NCBI GenBank assembly: GCA_965246915.1
Contig: CBDFGB010000004.1
Span: 1 to 64,000, forward strand
From: CAVRQM01 sp965246915
GTDB lineage: Bacteria; Pseudomonadota; Alphaproteobacteria; Acetobacterales; Acetobacteraceae
Reading direction: 5' to 3'
DNA length: 64,000 nucleotides
In this document: piece by piece, positions 41,470 to 49,851 of the stretch
Numbering within the stretch: the first letter of the stretch is position 1
Layout: each line of letters begins with the position of its first letter
Made by a program: the position numbers and the translations under genes
The notes under the pieces: generated by a model
What the model was told of the DNA's origin: nothing
The model's input: only the letters and a program-made list of their open reading frames with translations
The model's database searches: none

Positions 41470-42570
41470 GTGCCCCGGGGCCCCTCGTGGCTCGATCGGC
41501 TGCAAGCGAGCCCGGGTTTCCGGTCGTGGGCGCGCGCCTTTCCGCTGACCCGGCCGATCGCGCGCAAGCGGGCGGCGGCGCTTTTCGACCTGTGCGCCGG
41601 GTTCGTCTACGCGCAGGTGCTGTTCGCCTGCGTGCAACTGAAACTGTTCGATATCCTGGCCGAGGGGCCGCGCGAGGCCGCCTGGCTCGCCGCCCGCTGC
41701 GGCCTTTCCCTCGCGGCGATGCAGCGATTGCTCGCGGCGTCGGCCGCGCTCCGGCTGGTCTCGCGGCGGGGCGAGCGGTTTGGCCTCGGCCCGCTCGGGG
41801 CGGCGATGGTCGGCAACGCCGGCGTGGCCGCGATGATCGAGCACCATGCGATGCTGTACAACGATCTGGCCGATCCGGTGGCGCTGCTGCGCGCCGGTCG
41901 CGGCGAGTCGCTGTCGGGCTACTGGGGATATGCGGGCGCGCAACGGCCGCAGTCGCTCGACGCCGGCGCCGTCGCGCCGTACAGCGCTTTGATGGCGGCG
42001 TCGCAGCCGCTGGTCGCGGCCGAGATTCTCGACGCCTATCGGATCGGCCGCCATCGCCGGCTCATGGATGTCGGCGGCGGCCAGGGCGCGTTTTTGACCG
42101 AGGCGGCCGCCCGCGCGCCAGAGCTGCACATCCATCTCTTTGACCTGCCGGAAGTCGCCTCGCGAGGACGGGTGCTGCTTCGGGCGGCAGGGTTGTCCGC
42201 CCGCGCGGAGGTCACCGGTGGCGACATGTTCCGCGACGCCTTGCCGAGTGGGGCCGACGTGATCTCGCTGGTCCGGGTGCTGCACGACCATGACGACGGG
42301 TCGGCGATGGCCCTGCTGCGCGCCGTGCGCGCCGCGCTGCCGCGGGGCGGCACGTTGCTGATCGGCGAGCCGATGGCCGACACGCCGGGCGCGGAGCGGA
42401 TGGGCGACGCCTATTTCGGCTTTTATCTGCTGGCGATGGGGCAGGGACGGCCCCGCAGTGCTGGGGAACTGAGCGGCATGCTGACCGCGGCCGGGTTTGG
42501 CCGCATTCGCGCGCATCGCACGCGCACCCCGCTGATCGCCAGCGTTCTCTCGTGTGTAAATCTAGCTTGA
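41470..42570 (+). CDS. crtF: Hydroxyneurosporene O-methyltransferase
   Basis: SAM-dependent methylation of 1-hydroxycarotenoids, final step to spirilloxanthin or spheroidene type. Seen: 366 aa; winged-helix/dimerisation N-terminus, SAM motif LMDVGGGQGAFLTEAA near residue 200, LFDLPEV and ISLVRVLHDHDDGSA with the catalytic His. GTG at 41470 is the first acceptable start after crtE; the ORF is open further upstream inside crtE. Its 3' end contains the left half of the bchC operator. Confidence 0.92.
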   Translation: MPRGPSWLDRLQASPGFRSWARAFPLTRPIARKRAAALFDLCAGFVYAQVLFACVQLKLFDILAEGPREAAWLAARCGLSLAAMQRLLAASAALRLVSRRGERFGLGPLGAAMVGNAGVAAMIEHHAMLYNDLADPVALLRAGRGESLSGYWGYAGAQRPQSLDAGAVAPYSALMAASQPLVAAEILDAYRIGRHRRLMDVGGGQGAFLTEAAARAPELHIHLFDLPEVASRGRVLLRAAGLSARAEVTGGDMFRDALPSGADVISLVRVLHDHDDGSAMALLRAVRAALPRGGTLLIGEPMADTPGAERMGDAYFGFYLLAMGQGRPRSAGELSGMLTAAGFGRIRAHRTRTPLIASVLSCVNLA

Positions 42571-42600
42571 CGGTCATAACAGTCAGTTTAGACTTACACA
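42553..42600. promoter_or_regulatory. 48-bp dyad at the crtF/bchC junction, probable PpsR operator and promoter
   Basis: The 48 bases form a near-perfect dyad: 19 of 24 base pairs match between halves, with TGTGTAA.TCTA paired to TAGA.TTACACA and inner TGAC/GTCA. Each arm carries TGT-N12-AC (TGT at 42555 with ACG at 42570; on the other strand TGT with ACT), a near-consensus PpsR/CrtJ half site. TTGACG (42567-42572) and TAGACT (42589-42594), 16 bp apart, fit a sigma-70 promoter for bchC. The left part overlaps crtF codons. Confidence 0.7.
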
Positions 42601-42632
42601 TCGAAACGCCGACACGTGTCGCCGGGGAGGCC

Positions 42633-43562
42633 ATGGAAACGCTTGCAGTCGTCATGAGGCAACCTCGCCAGCTCACGCTGGACCGGTTGACGCTGTCGGC
42701 GGCGGGCGAGGACGACGTGGTGGTCGACATCGCCTGGAGCGGGATCAGCACGGGCACTGAGCGCCTGCTTTGGACCGGTCGGATGCCGCCGTTTCCGGGC
42801 ATGGGCTATCCGCTGGTCCCCGGCTACGAGTCGGTTGGACGAATCACCCAGGCTGGAGCGCACTCCGGCGCGCATGAGGGCGACACGGTGTTCGTTCCGG
42901 GTGCCCGCTGCTTCGGCGATGTGCGCGGATTGTTCGGCGGCGCGGCGGCGCGGGTGGTCGTTCCGGGCGCCAAGGTTCTTGCGGTCGACGAGCATCTCGG
43001 CGAGCGCGCGACCCTGCTTGCCCTGGCCGCCACCGCGCGGCACGCGATTGCCGACGCGTTGCCCGAGTTGGTCATCGGCCATGGTGTCCTCGGCCGGCTC
43101 ATCGCTCGGCTGACCGTGCAGGCGGGCGGCGAGCCCGTCGTGTGGGAGAGCAACCCCGACCGCCATGCTGGCGCGGATGGCTATGCCGTCACCACGCCCG
43201 AGGCCGATGCCCGCCGGGATTATCGCACGATCTGCGACGTCAGCGGCGACCCGAACATTCTCGACTCGCTCATCGCGCGACTGGCGCCGGGCGGGGAGAT
43301 CGTGCTGGCCGGCTTCTATCCCGACCGCGTCGCGTTCGCGTTCCCGCCGGCCTTCATGCGCGAGGCGCGGCTGCGGATGGCGGCCGAATGGCGGCCGGCC
43401 GATCTGGTCGTCGTCAAGCGGCTGATCGAGGCTGGCGCGCTCTCGCTCGACAATCTCATCACCCACCGCGCCGACGCCCGTGACGCCGGCGCCGCATACG
43501 AGACGGCGTTCACGGATTCCGCATGCCTGAAAATGGTCCTGGATTGGAGAGGCTGCGCATGA
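42633..43562 (+). CDS. bchC: Bacteriochlorophyllide 2-desacetyl-2-hydroxyethyl dehydrogenase
   Basis: Zinc-alcohol-dehydrogenase-like enzyme oxidising the C3 hydroxyethyl to acetyl in bacteriochlorophyll a. Seen: 309 aa; ISTGTERLLWTG, PPFPGMGYPLVPGYESVG, and PELVIGHGVLGRLIARL. ATG at 42633 is preceded by GGGGAGG (42624-42630); an earlier in-frame ATG at 42552 lies inside the dyad and is rejected. Stop overlaps bchX (ATGA). Confidence 0.94.
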   Translation: METLAVVMRQPRQLTLDRLTLSAAGEDDVVVDIAWSGISTGTERLLWTGRMPPFPGMGYPLVPGYESVGRITQAGAHSGAHEGDTVFVPGARCFGDVRGLFGGAAARVVVPGAKVLAVDEHLGERATLLALAATARHAIADALPELVIGHGVLGRLIARLTVQAGGEPVVWESNPDRHAGADGYAVTTPEADARRDYRTICDVSGDPNILDSLIARLAPGGEIVLAGFYPDRVAFAFPPAFMREARLRMAAEWRPADLVVVKRLIEAGALSLDNLITHRADARDAGAAYETAFTDSACLKMVLDWRGCA

Positions 43563-44509
43563 ATGCGATCACGCCGAGCACCCCGTCGCTCACCGCCGCG
43601 GGAAGCAAGACCCAGATCATCGCCATTTACGGCAAGGGCGGCATCGGCAAGAGTTTCACGCTCGCCAACCTCAGCTACATGATGGCGCAGCAGGGCAAGC
43701 GCGTGCTGCTGATCGGCTGCGATCCGAAGAGCGACACGACGTCGCTGCTGTTCGGCGGACGGTCGTGCCCGACGATCATCGAGACCTCGTCGAAGAAGAA
43801 GGCGGCCGGCGAGAAGGTCGCGATCGGCGACGTGTGCTTCAAACGCGACGGCGTGTTCGCGATGGAGCTGGGCGGGCCGGAGGTCGGCCGCGGCTGCGGC
43901 GGCCGCGGCATCATCCACGGCTTCGAGCTGCTGGAGAAACTCGGCTTCCACGATTGGGGATTCGACTACGTCCTGTTGGACTTCCTCGGCGACGTGGTGT
44001 GCGGCGGCTTCGGCCTGCCGATCGCGCGCGACATGTGCCAGAAGGTCATCGTCGTCGGCAGCAACGATCTGCAGTCGCTGTATGTCGCCAACAATGTTTG
44101 CTCGGCCGTGGATTACTTCCGCAAGCTCGGCGGCAATGTCGGTGTCGCGGGCCTCGTCATCAACAAGGACGACGGCACTGGCGAGGCGCAGGCGTTCGCC
44201 GACGCCGTCTCGATACCGGTGCTCGCGGCGATCCCGCAGGACGAGGACATCCGCCGCAAGAGCGCGAACTACGAGATCATCGGCCGGCCCAGCGGACGCT
44301 GGGCGTCGGTGTTCGAGCAACTGGCGCAACAGGTGGCCGAGGCCCCGCCGCTGCGGCCTAATCCGCTGACGCACGAGAATCTTCTCGGCCTGTTCAAAGG
44401 CGACGCCGTGGGGCGCGGAGTCGTTCTGGAGCCCGCGACGCTGGACGACATGGGTGGTGCGGAAAAGTTCCAAAAGCCGTCGCTCGAAGTGGTCTACGAG
44501 AGCGTCTGA
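43559..44509 (+). CDS. bchX: Chlorophyllide reductase iron protein BchX
   Basis: Nitrogenase-like ATP-dependent electron donor for chlorophyllide a reductase. Seen: 316 aa; P-loop IIAIYGKGGIGKS (residues 20-32), switch LIGCDPKSDTTSLL, and the two Cys (RGCGGRG and DVVCGGFG) that bridge one [4Fe-4S] cluster in the dimer. ATG at 43559 overlaps the bchC stop. Followed 2 bp later by bchY. Confidence 0.96.
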   Translation: MNAITPSTPSLTAAGSKTQIIAIYGKGGIGKSFTLANLSYMMAQQGKRVLLIGCDPKSDTTSLLFGGRSCPTIIETSSKKKAAGEKVAIGDVCFKRDGVFAMELGGPEVGRGCGGRGIIHGFELLEKLGFHDWGFDYVLLDFLGDVVCGGFGLPIARDMCQKVIVVGSNDLQSLYVANNVCSAVDYFRKLGGNVGVAGLVINKDDGTGEAQAFADAVSIPVLAAIPQDEDIRRKSANYEIIGRPSGRWASVFEQLAQQVAEAPPLRPNPLTHENLLGLFKGDAVGRGVVLEPATLDDMGGAEKFQKPSLEVVYESV

Positions 44510-44511
44510 CG

Positions 44512-45924
44512 GTGGAAGAGTCGATCGCCCTCAACGAAACCGGTGGCTGCCACGGTGGGGCCGCGACGATGCGCGCCGCCGCGTCCGCCGCCGGCAAGAG
44601 CGAGGTGCTGGCCAAACTCGCGGCGGACTATCCGCAGGGTCCGCACGACCAGCCGCAGTCGATGTGCCCGGCGTTCGGTTCGTTGCGCGTCGGGCTGCGG
44701 ATGCGCCGGGTCGCGACGATTCTTTCGGGTTCCGCGTGCTGCGTCTACGGCCTGACGTTCACCTCGCATTTTTATGGCGCGCGGCGGACCGTCGGCTATG
44801 TGCCCTTCAACTCGGAATCGCTGGTGCGCGGCCAGTTGTATGAGGACATCCGCGCCGCCGTGACGGAGACGGCAGATGCGGTGAATTACGACGCGGTCGT
44901 GGTGATCAACCTGTGCGTGCCGACGGCATCGGGCGTGCCGCTCGATTTGCTGCCGAAAGTCATCGACGGGGTGCGCATCATCGGTATCGACGTGCCCGGT
45001 TTCGGTGTGCCGACCCACGCCGAGGCGAAGGACGTGCTGGCCGGCGCGATGCTGCGCACCGCGCGGCTTGAAGCGGTCAGCGGCCCCGTCGCGCGGCCGA
45101 ACGTCGCGCAGACCGGCCTGCCGACGGTCGCGCTGATCGGCGAGTTGTTTCCCGCCGATCCGGTTGGCGTCGCCGCTCTGCTCGCACCGATGGAGCTGAC
45201 CACCGCGCCGACCTTGCCCTGCCGCGAGTGGCGCGAGCAGTACGCAGCACTCGATTGCGTCGTCGCCGCCGCGCTGCATCCGTTCTACATCGCCACGGTT
45301 CGCGAATTTCAGGCGGCGGGGCGGCCGGTCGTCGGGTCGGCACCCGTGGGCGAGCAAGGAACCGCGTCCTGGCTCGAGGCGATCGGCCGCGCCGCCGGTG
45401 TGGGTGAAGCCAAGATCGGGGCGGCGAAAGCACAAATGCTGCCGCCGATCCGCGCGGCGCTGGCCGCGAACCAGCTCGATGCAACGGTCACAGTGTCCGG
45501 CTACGAGGGCTCGGAATTGCTAGTTGCGCGGCTGCTGATCGAAGCCGGCGCACGCGTGCCGTATGTCGGCACCGCTTGCCCCCGCACTGACTGGAATCTT
45601 GCCGACCGCGACTGGCTCGAGGCGCATGGCGCGACGGTGCAATTTCGCGCGTCGCTCGAGCAGGATTTGGCGGCGATGCGCGACGTGAAGCCCGATCTGG
45701 CGATCGGCACGACGCCGGTGGTGCAGAAGGCGAAGGAGCTGGGCATTCCCGCGATCTACTTCACGAACATGGTCTCCGCCCGACCGCTGCTGGGCGTGGC
45801 CGGTGCCGCGTCGGTCGCCCAAATCGTGCGAACCCAGACGGCGGGTCGCGACAGGTATTCGCGCATGGTCGCCTTCTTCGACAGCCTGCCGCCAGCAAAA
45901 GCGCCAGCGGCGGTGGCGGCGTAG
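44512..45924 (+). CDS. bchY: Chlorophyllide reductase subunit BchY
   Basis: One of two catalytic subunits of chlorophyllide a oxidoreductase (COR), cluster-binding homologue of NifD. Seen: 470 aa; conserved Cys near the N-terminus (QSMCPAFGSL, SGSACCVYGLTF) and the later INLCVPTASGVP, matching the metal-cluster ligands of the family. GTG start at 44512. bchZ begins on the next base after the stop, so expression is coupled. Confidence 0.95.
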   Translation: MEESIALNETGGCHGGAATMRAAASAAGKSEVLAKLAADYPQGPHDQPQSMCPAFGSLRVGLRMRRVATILSGSACCVYGLTFTSHFYGARRTVGYVPFNSESLVRGQLYEDIRAAVTETADAVNYDAVVVINLCVPTASGVPLDLLPKVIDGVRIIGIDVPGFGVPTHAEAKDVLAGAMLRTARLEAVSGPVARPNVAQTGLPTVALIGELFPADPVGVAALLAPMELTTAPTLPCREWREQYAALDCVVAAALHPFYIATVREFQAAGRPVVGSAPVGEQGTASWLEAIGRAAGVGEAKIGAAKAQMLPPIRAALAANQLDATVTVSGYEGSELLVARLLIEAGARVPYVGTACPRTDWNLADRDWLEAHGATVQFRASLEQDLAAMRDVKPDLAIGTTPVVQKAKELGIPAIYFTNMVSARPLLGVAGAASVAQIVRTQTAGRDRYSRMVAFFDSLPPAKAPAAVAA

Positions 45925-47367
45925 ATGCTGGTTCTCGATCACGACCGGGCCGGCGGCTACTGGGGCGCGGTCTACACGTTCGCCGCGATGCGGGGGCTGC
46001 GCGTCATCATCGACGGGCCTGTGGGCTGCGAGAATCTGCCGGTGACCGCCGTCCTGCACTACACCGACGCGCTGCCGCCGCACGAATTGCCGGTCGTGGT
46101 CACGGGCCTGGCCGAGGAGCAGCTCTCGATGAGCGGCACCGAGGATTCGATGAAGCGCGCGGCGACGATCGGCGACACCAAGCTGCCCGGCGTCGTCGTG
46201 ACCGGAAGCATTGCCGAGATGATCGGCGGTGGCGTGACCCCCGAGGGTAGCAACCTGCTGCGCTTCATTCCGCGTACGATCGACGAGGACCAGTGGCAGT
46301 GCGCCGACCGGGCGCTGAACTGGCTGTGGACCGAGTTCGGCGCGAAGAAGGCGCGCGCGAAGAAGAAAGCCGACGGCGCGAAGCCGCGCGTCAATATCAT
46401 CGGACCGATCTACGGCACCTTCAACATGCCGTCCGATCTGGCCGAGATCCGTCGTCTGGTCGAAGGCATCGGCTGCGAGGCGATGCAGTTTCCGCTCGGC
46501 TGCGACCTGGCGGACGTCGGCAAACTTGCCGAGGCCGACGTCAATGTCTGCATGTACCGCGAATTCGGCCGGCTGCTGTGCGAGGAACTGGGCAAGCCGT
46601 ATCTGATGGCGCCGATCGGCATGTTCTCGACGACGAAGTTCCTCGAGACGCTGGGCGAGTTGACCGGGCTTGACCCGCAGCCGTTCATCGCGCGCGAAAA
46701 GGCCACGACCATCAAGCCGATCTGGGATTTGTGGCGCAGCGTCACTCAGGACTTCTTCCCGACCTGCTCGTTCGGCGTGGTCGCGACCGAGACCTACGCG
46801 CGCGGCCTGCAGCGCTTCTTGGGCGACGAGCTGGGCGTGCCCTGCAACTTCGCCATCCCGCGCAAGCCCGGGGCGAAGACCGACAATGCCGCCGTCCGCG
46901 AGATCATCAAGAAGACGCCGCCATTGGTGCTGTTCGGCTCGTTCAACGAGCGGATGTACGCGGCCGAGGCGGGCTGCCGCGCGGTGTTTATCCCGGCTTC
47001 GTTTCCGGGCGCGGTGATCCGCCGCGCCACCGGCACACCTTTCATGGGCTATGCCGGCGCCACCTACCTCGTCCAAGAGTACTGCAACGCGCTGTTCGAT
47101 GCGCTGTTCCACATCCTGCCGCTCGGCACCGAGATGGACCGGGTCGCGGCCACGCCGTCGCGCGCCGGTCAACCGGACTCCGAGCCATGGGATGAGGACG
47201 CGCTGCGGCTGCTGGAAGAGCATGTCGAGAACGAACCGTTCATCGTGCGTATCTCGGCGGCAAAACGGCTGCGCGAGCGCATCGAGCACGAAACACGGGC
47301 GGCCAGCGAGACGCGGGTGACCGCGATCCGAGTCCGTCGCAGCCTGGTCCGGGAGCGCGCGCTGTGA
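45925..47367 (+). CDS. bchZ: Chlorophyllide reductase subunit BchZ
   Basis: Second COR catalytic subunit (NifK-like), pairs with BchY. Seen: 480 aa; start DHDRAGGYWGAVYTFAAMRG, cluster Cys in IDGPVGCENLP, SGTEDSMKRA, and a C-terminal region with AKRLRERIEHETR seen across BchZ. ATG is immediately after the bchY stop. After its stop a 123-bp gap with a hairpin precedes pufB. Confidence 0.95.
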   Translation: MLVLDHDRAGGYWGAVYTFAAMRGLRVIIDGPVGCENLPVTAVLHYTDALPPHELPVVVTGLAEEQLSMSGTEDSMKRAATIGDTKLPGVVVTGSIAEMIGGGVTPEGSNLLRFIPRTIDEDQWQCADRALNWLWTEFGAKKARAKKKADGAKPRVNIIGPIYGTFNMPSDLAEIRRLVEGIGCEAMQFPLGCDLADVGKLAEADVNVCMYREFGRLLCEELGKPYLMAPIGMFSTTKFLETLGELTGLDPQPFIAREKATTIKPIWDLWRSVTQDFFPTCSFGVVATETYARGLQRFLGDELGVPCNFAIPRKPGAKTDNAAVREIIKKTPPLVLFGSFNERMYAAEAGCRAVFIPASFPGAVIRRATGTPFMGYAGATYLVQEYCNALFDALFHILPLGTEMDRVAATPSRAGQPDSEPWDEDALRLLEEHVENEPFIVRISAAKRLRERIEHETRAASETRVTAIRVRRSLVRERAL

Positions 47368-47390
47368 GCGCCCGCGCCCACCACGAAACC

Positions 47391-47415
47391 GACGGCCGCC
47401 ATCGCGCCGGCCGTC
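47391..47415 (+). terminator. Stem-loop between bchZ and pufB
   Basis: GACGGCC and GGCCGTC form perfect 7-bp arms around 11 nt, 23 bp after the bchZ stop, without a following U-tract. It may be an mRNA processing or stability element rather than a strict terminator, helping puf mRNA outnumber bch mRNA. The gap otherwise holds no pufQ and no clear promoter that I can support. Confidence 0.5.
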
Positions 47416-47490
47416 CGGTGCCTCGAACGAGGCGATCCCCGTCGCGCGGGACGAGCGCGGCTATGCCTGCATGGAGGAAGGGAGACAGAG

Positions 47491-47724
47491 ATGTCTGATC
47501 TTGACGGGAGGACAGCCTCGCTATCGGGGCTTACGGACGCGGAGGCCCGTGAGTTTCACGGCATCTTCGTCACCAGCTTCATCGTCTTCGTGGTGGTCGC
47601 AATCGTCGCGCATTTCCTGGTTTGGCAGTGGCGGCCGTGGCTGCCGAGCGCCACGGGCTACACCACCGGCATGATCGACCACGCGCGTGACGTGGCCGGC
47701 TTCGTGCTGTCGCGGCTCGCGTAA
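47491..47724 (+). CDS. pufB: Light-harvesting 1 beta subunit
   Basis: Inner-membrane antenna polypeptide holding B870-type bacteriochlorophyll. Seen: 77 aa; one helix FIVFVVVAIVAHFLVWQWRP, the BChl ligand His41 and the following Trp-rich WQWRPWLP. The region after residue 52 (SATGYTTGMIDHARDVAGFV) is a long C-terminal tail compared with LH1 beta chains I know, which stop soon after the WRPW. GGAGGAAGGGAGA provides a very strong ribosome site. pufA follows with AGGGAGG. Confidence 0.95.
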   Translation: MSDLDGRTASLSGLTDAEAREFHGIFVTSFIVFVVVAIVAHFLVWQWRPWLPSATGYTTGMIDHARDVAGFVLSRLA

Positions 47725-47735
47725 GGGAGGACGAC

Positions 47736-47927
47736 ATGTATCGCGTATGGTTGCTGTTCGATCCCCGGCGCGTGCTGATCGCGCTGTTCCTCTTCCTGTT
47801 CGTGCTGGCCCTGCTGATCCACTTCATCCTGCTCAGCACCGACCGGTTCAACTGGCTCGAGGGGCCGCGCGCCCATGTCGCGGGCGTTTCGCAGTTGGCG
47901 CCCTTGCCGGCACCGGTCACGAAGTAA
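47736..47927 (+). CDS. pufA: Light-harvesting 1 alpha subunit
   Basis: Partner antenna polypeptide of pufB. Seen: 63 aa; N-terminal YRVWLLFDPRRVLIALFLFL with the arginines used in BChl and membrane interaction, His29 as the BChl ligand in ALLIHFILLSTDRFNW, and the conserved aromatic at Trp40. AGGGAGG 5 nt before the ATG. A strong stem-loop lies just 3' of it. Confidence 0.96.
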   Translation: MYRVWLLFDPRRVLIALFLFLFVLALLIHFILLSTDRFNWLEGPRAHVAGVSQLAPLPAPVTK

Positions 47928-47930
47928 CGA

Positions 47931-47992
47931 CGGCCGGGACGGGTCGCGGGCGACGTGAGTCGATCCCGCGTCCTCCGCGACCCCGACGGCCG
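47931..47992 (+). terminator. Intercistronic hairpin between pufA and pufL
   Basis: Arms CGGCCG (47931-47936) with CGGCCG (47987-47992) and GGGTCGCGG (47941-47949) with CCGCGACCC (47975-47983) give a long, G+C-rich stem. This is the place of the classic puf decay-terminator/stabiliser that protects pufBA mRNA and lowers pufLM levels so that LH1 exceeds reaction centre. Alternative inner pairings are possible. Confidence 0.7.
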
Positions 47993-48039
47993 AATGCCTG
48001 AACGACGACACGCGGAACAAGGCTTCGGAGGGCGCGACG

Positions 48040-48864
48040 ATGGCGATGCTCAGCTTCGAAAAGAAGTATCGAGTACGCGGCGGCACATTGGTCGGCGGAG
48101 ACATGTTCGACTTTTGGGTCGGACCGTTCTACGTCGGCTTTTTCGGCGTCACGGCCGCGTTCTTCAGCCTGCTCGGTACGGCGCTCATCGTCTATGGCGC
48201 GTCCCTCGGCGGCACCTGGAACGTCTGGCGCATCAGCATCGCGCCGCCCGATCTTAGCTATGGCCTTTCGCTGGCACCGCTGCGCGAGGGCGGGTTGTGG
48301 CAGGCCATCACCGTCTGCGCCCTCGGTGCCTTTGGCTCATGGGCGCTGCGTCAGGTCGAGATCAGTCGCAAGCTCGGCATGGGGCTGCATGTGCCCTTCG
48401 CGTTCGCCGTTGCGATTTTCGCGTATTTCTCGCTGGTCGTGATCCGGCCGGTCCTGCTCGGTGCCTGGGGTCACGGCTTCCCTTACGGTATCCTGAGCCA
48501 TCTCGATTGGGTGTCGAACGTCGGCTACCAGTATCTGCACTTCCATTACAATCCCGCGCACATGATCGCGGTGTCGTTCTTCTTCACGACGACCTTCGCG
48601 CTGTCGCTGCATGCGTCGCTGGTGCTGTCCGCCGTCAATCCGGGACGCGGCGAGGTGGTCAAGACCGCGGAACACGAGAACACGTTCTTCCGCGACACGA
48701 TCGGCTGGTCGATCGGCACGCTGGGCATCCACCGGCTCGGCCTGTTCCTGGCGCTGTCAGCCGGGTTCTGGAGCGCCGTCTGCATCGTGATTAGCGGGCC
48801 TTTCTGGACTCGCGGCTGGCCCGAGTGGTGGGGCTGGTGGCTGAACCTGCCGATTTGGCGCTGA
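48040..48864 (+). CDS. pufL: Photosynthetic reaction centre L subunit
   Basis: Membrane subunit binding the special pair and QA/QB-side cofactors. Seen: 274 aa, five helices; SHLDW (H154), NPAH (H174), LSLHASL (H191) and GIHRLGL (H231) match the BChl and iron ligands of known L subunits with a one-residue offset. ATG at 48040 has GGAGGG (48027-48032); a second ATG two codons later is an alternative. pufM starts 12 bp after. Confidence 0.97.
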   Translation: MAMLSFEKKYRVRGGTLVGGDMFDFWVGPFYVGFFGVTAAFFSLLGTALIVYGASLGGTWNVWRISIAPPDLSYGLSLAPLREGGLWQAITVCALGAFGSWALRQVEISRKLGMGLHVPFAFAVAIFAYFSLVVIRPVLLGAWGHGFPYGILSHLDWVSNVGYQYLHFHYNPAHMIAVSFFFTTTFALSLHASLVLSAVNPGRGEVVKTAEHENTFFRDTIGWSIGTLGIHRLGLFLALSAGFWSAVCIVISGPFWTRGWPEWWGWWLNLPIWR

Positions 48865-48876
48865 GGGGGCGCGGTC

Positions 48877-49851
48877 ATGGCCGAATATCAGAACATTTTC
48901 ACCAAAGTGCAGGTTCGCGGTCCGGCCTATGCGGGCGTGCCCTTGACGTCCAGCTATGAGCAGCGCTCCGGCAAGCCGTTCTTCGTCCATCTCGCCGGCA
49001 TCATCGGCGACGCGCAGGTGGGGCCGATCTATCTTGGCTTCCTGGGTCTCGCCTCGATCATCTGCGGCTTCGTCGCCTTCGAGATCATCGGGCTGAACAT
49101 GTGGGCCTCGGTGAACTGGGATCCGGTCCAGTTCATTCGCCAGCTCCCGTGGCTGGCGCTGGAACCGCCGGCCCCGGCCTATGGCTTGCGCCTGCCGCCG
49201 CTGGCCGAGGGCGGTTGGTGGCTTATGGCCGGCTTCTTCCTGACCATGTCGGTGCTGCTCTGGTGGGCCCGCGTCTACCGCCGCGCGGTCACCCTGGGCC
49301 TCGGCACGCACACCGCCTGGGCCTTCGCCGCCGCCATCTGGCTGTATCTCGTGCTCGGGTTCATTCGGCCGCTGCTGATGGGGTCCTGGGGCGAGGCCGT
49401 GCCGTTCGGCATCTTTCCCCACCTGGACTGGACCGCCGCGTTTTCACTGCGTTACGGCAACCTATTCTACAATCCGTTCCACATGCTCTCGATCGTCTTC
49501 CTCTATGGCTCGACTCTGCTGTTCGCGATGCACGGTGCCACCATCCTGGCGACCACCCGCTACGGCGCGGAGCGTGAGATCGAGCAGATCATCGATCGCG
49601 GCACGGCCGCCGAGCGCGGCGGACTGTTCTGGCGCTGGACGATGGGCTTCAACGCCTCGATTGAGAGCATCCATCGCTGGGCCTGGTGGTTCGCCGTCCT
49701 TTGCCCGCTGACCGGCGGCATCGGGATCCTGCTGACCGGCACGGTCGTCGACGATTGGTTCCTGTGGGGTGTCAAGCACTACATCGCGCCCAGCTATCCG
49801 GTGGCGTTTCCTCAGATCGATCCCCTGACGCTGCCCGGAGCACCGAAATGA
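48877..49851 (+). CDS. pufM: Photosynthetic reaction centre M subunit
   Basis: Second membrane subunit of the reaction centre. Seen: 324 aa; PHLDW (H182), NPFHML (H202), FAMHGAT (H219), AEREIEQ (E234) and SIHRWAW (H266), which equal the numbering of BChl and non-haem-iron ligands in Rhodobacter M. The last 15-20 residues are a C-terminal extension typical when a PufC cytochrome is present. Its TGA overlaps the pufC ATG. Confidence 0.97.
   Translation: MAEYQNIFTKVQVRGPAYAGVPLTSSYEQRSGKPFFVHLAGIIGDAQVGPIYLGFLGLASIICGFVAFEIIGLNMWASVNWDPVQFIRQLPWLALEPPAPAYGLRLPPLAEGGWWLMAGFFLTMSVLLWWARVYRRAVTLGLGTHTAWAFAAAIWLYLVLGFIRPLLMGSWGEAVPFGIFPHLDWTAAFSLRYGNLFYNPFHMLSIVFLYGSTLLFAMHGATILATTRYGAEREIEQIIDRGTAAERGGLFWRWTMGFNASIESIHRWAWWFAVLCPLTGGIGILLTGTVVDDWFLWGVKHYIAPSYPVAFPQIDPLTLPGAPK

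Noticed and set aside
47368..47490. Search for pufQ before pufB
   Set aside because: The gap is too short and no 70-75 codon membrane frame is present.
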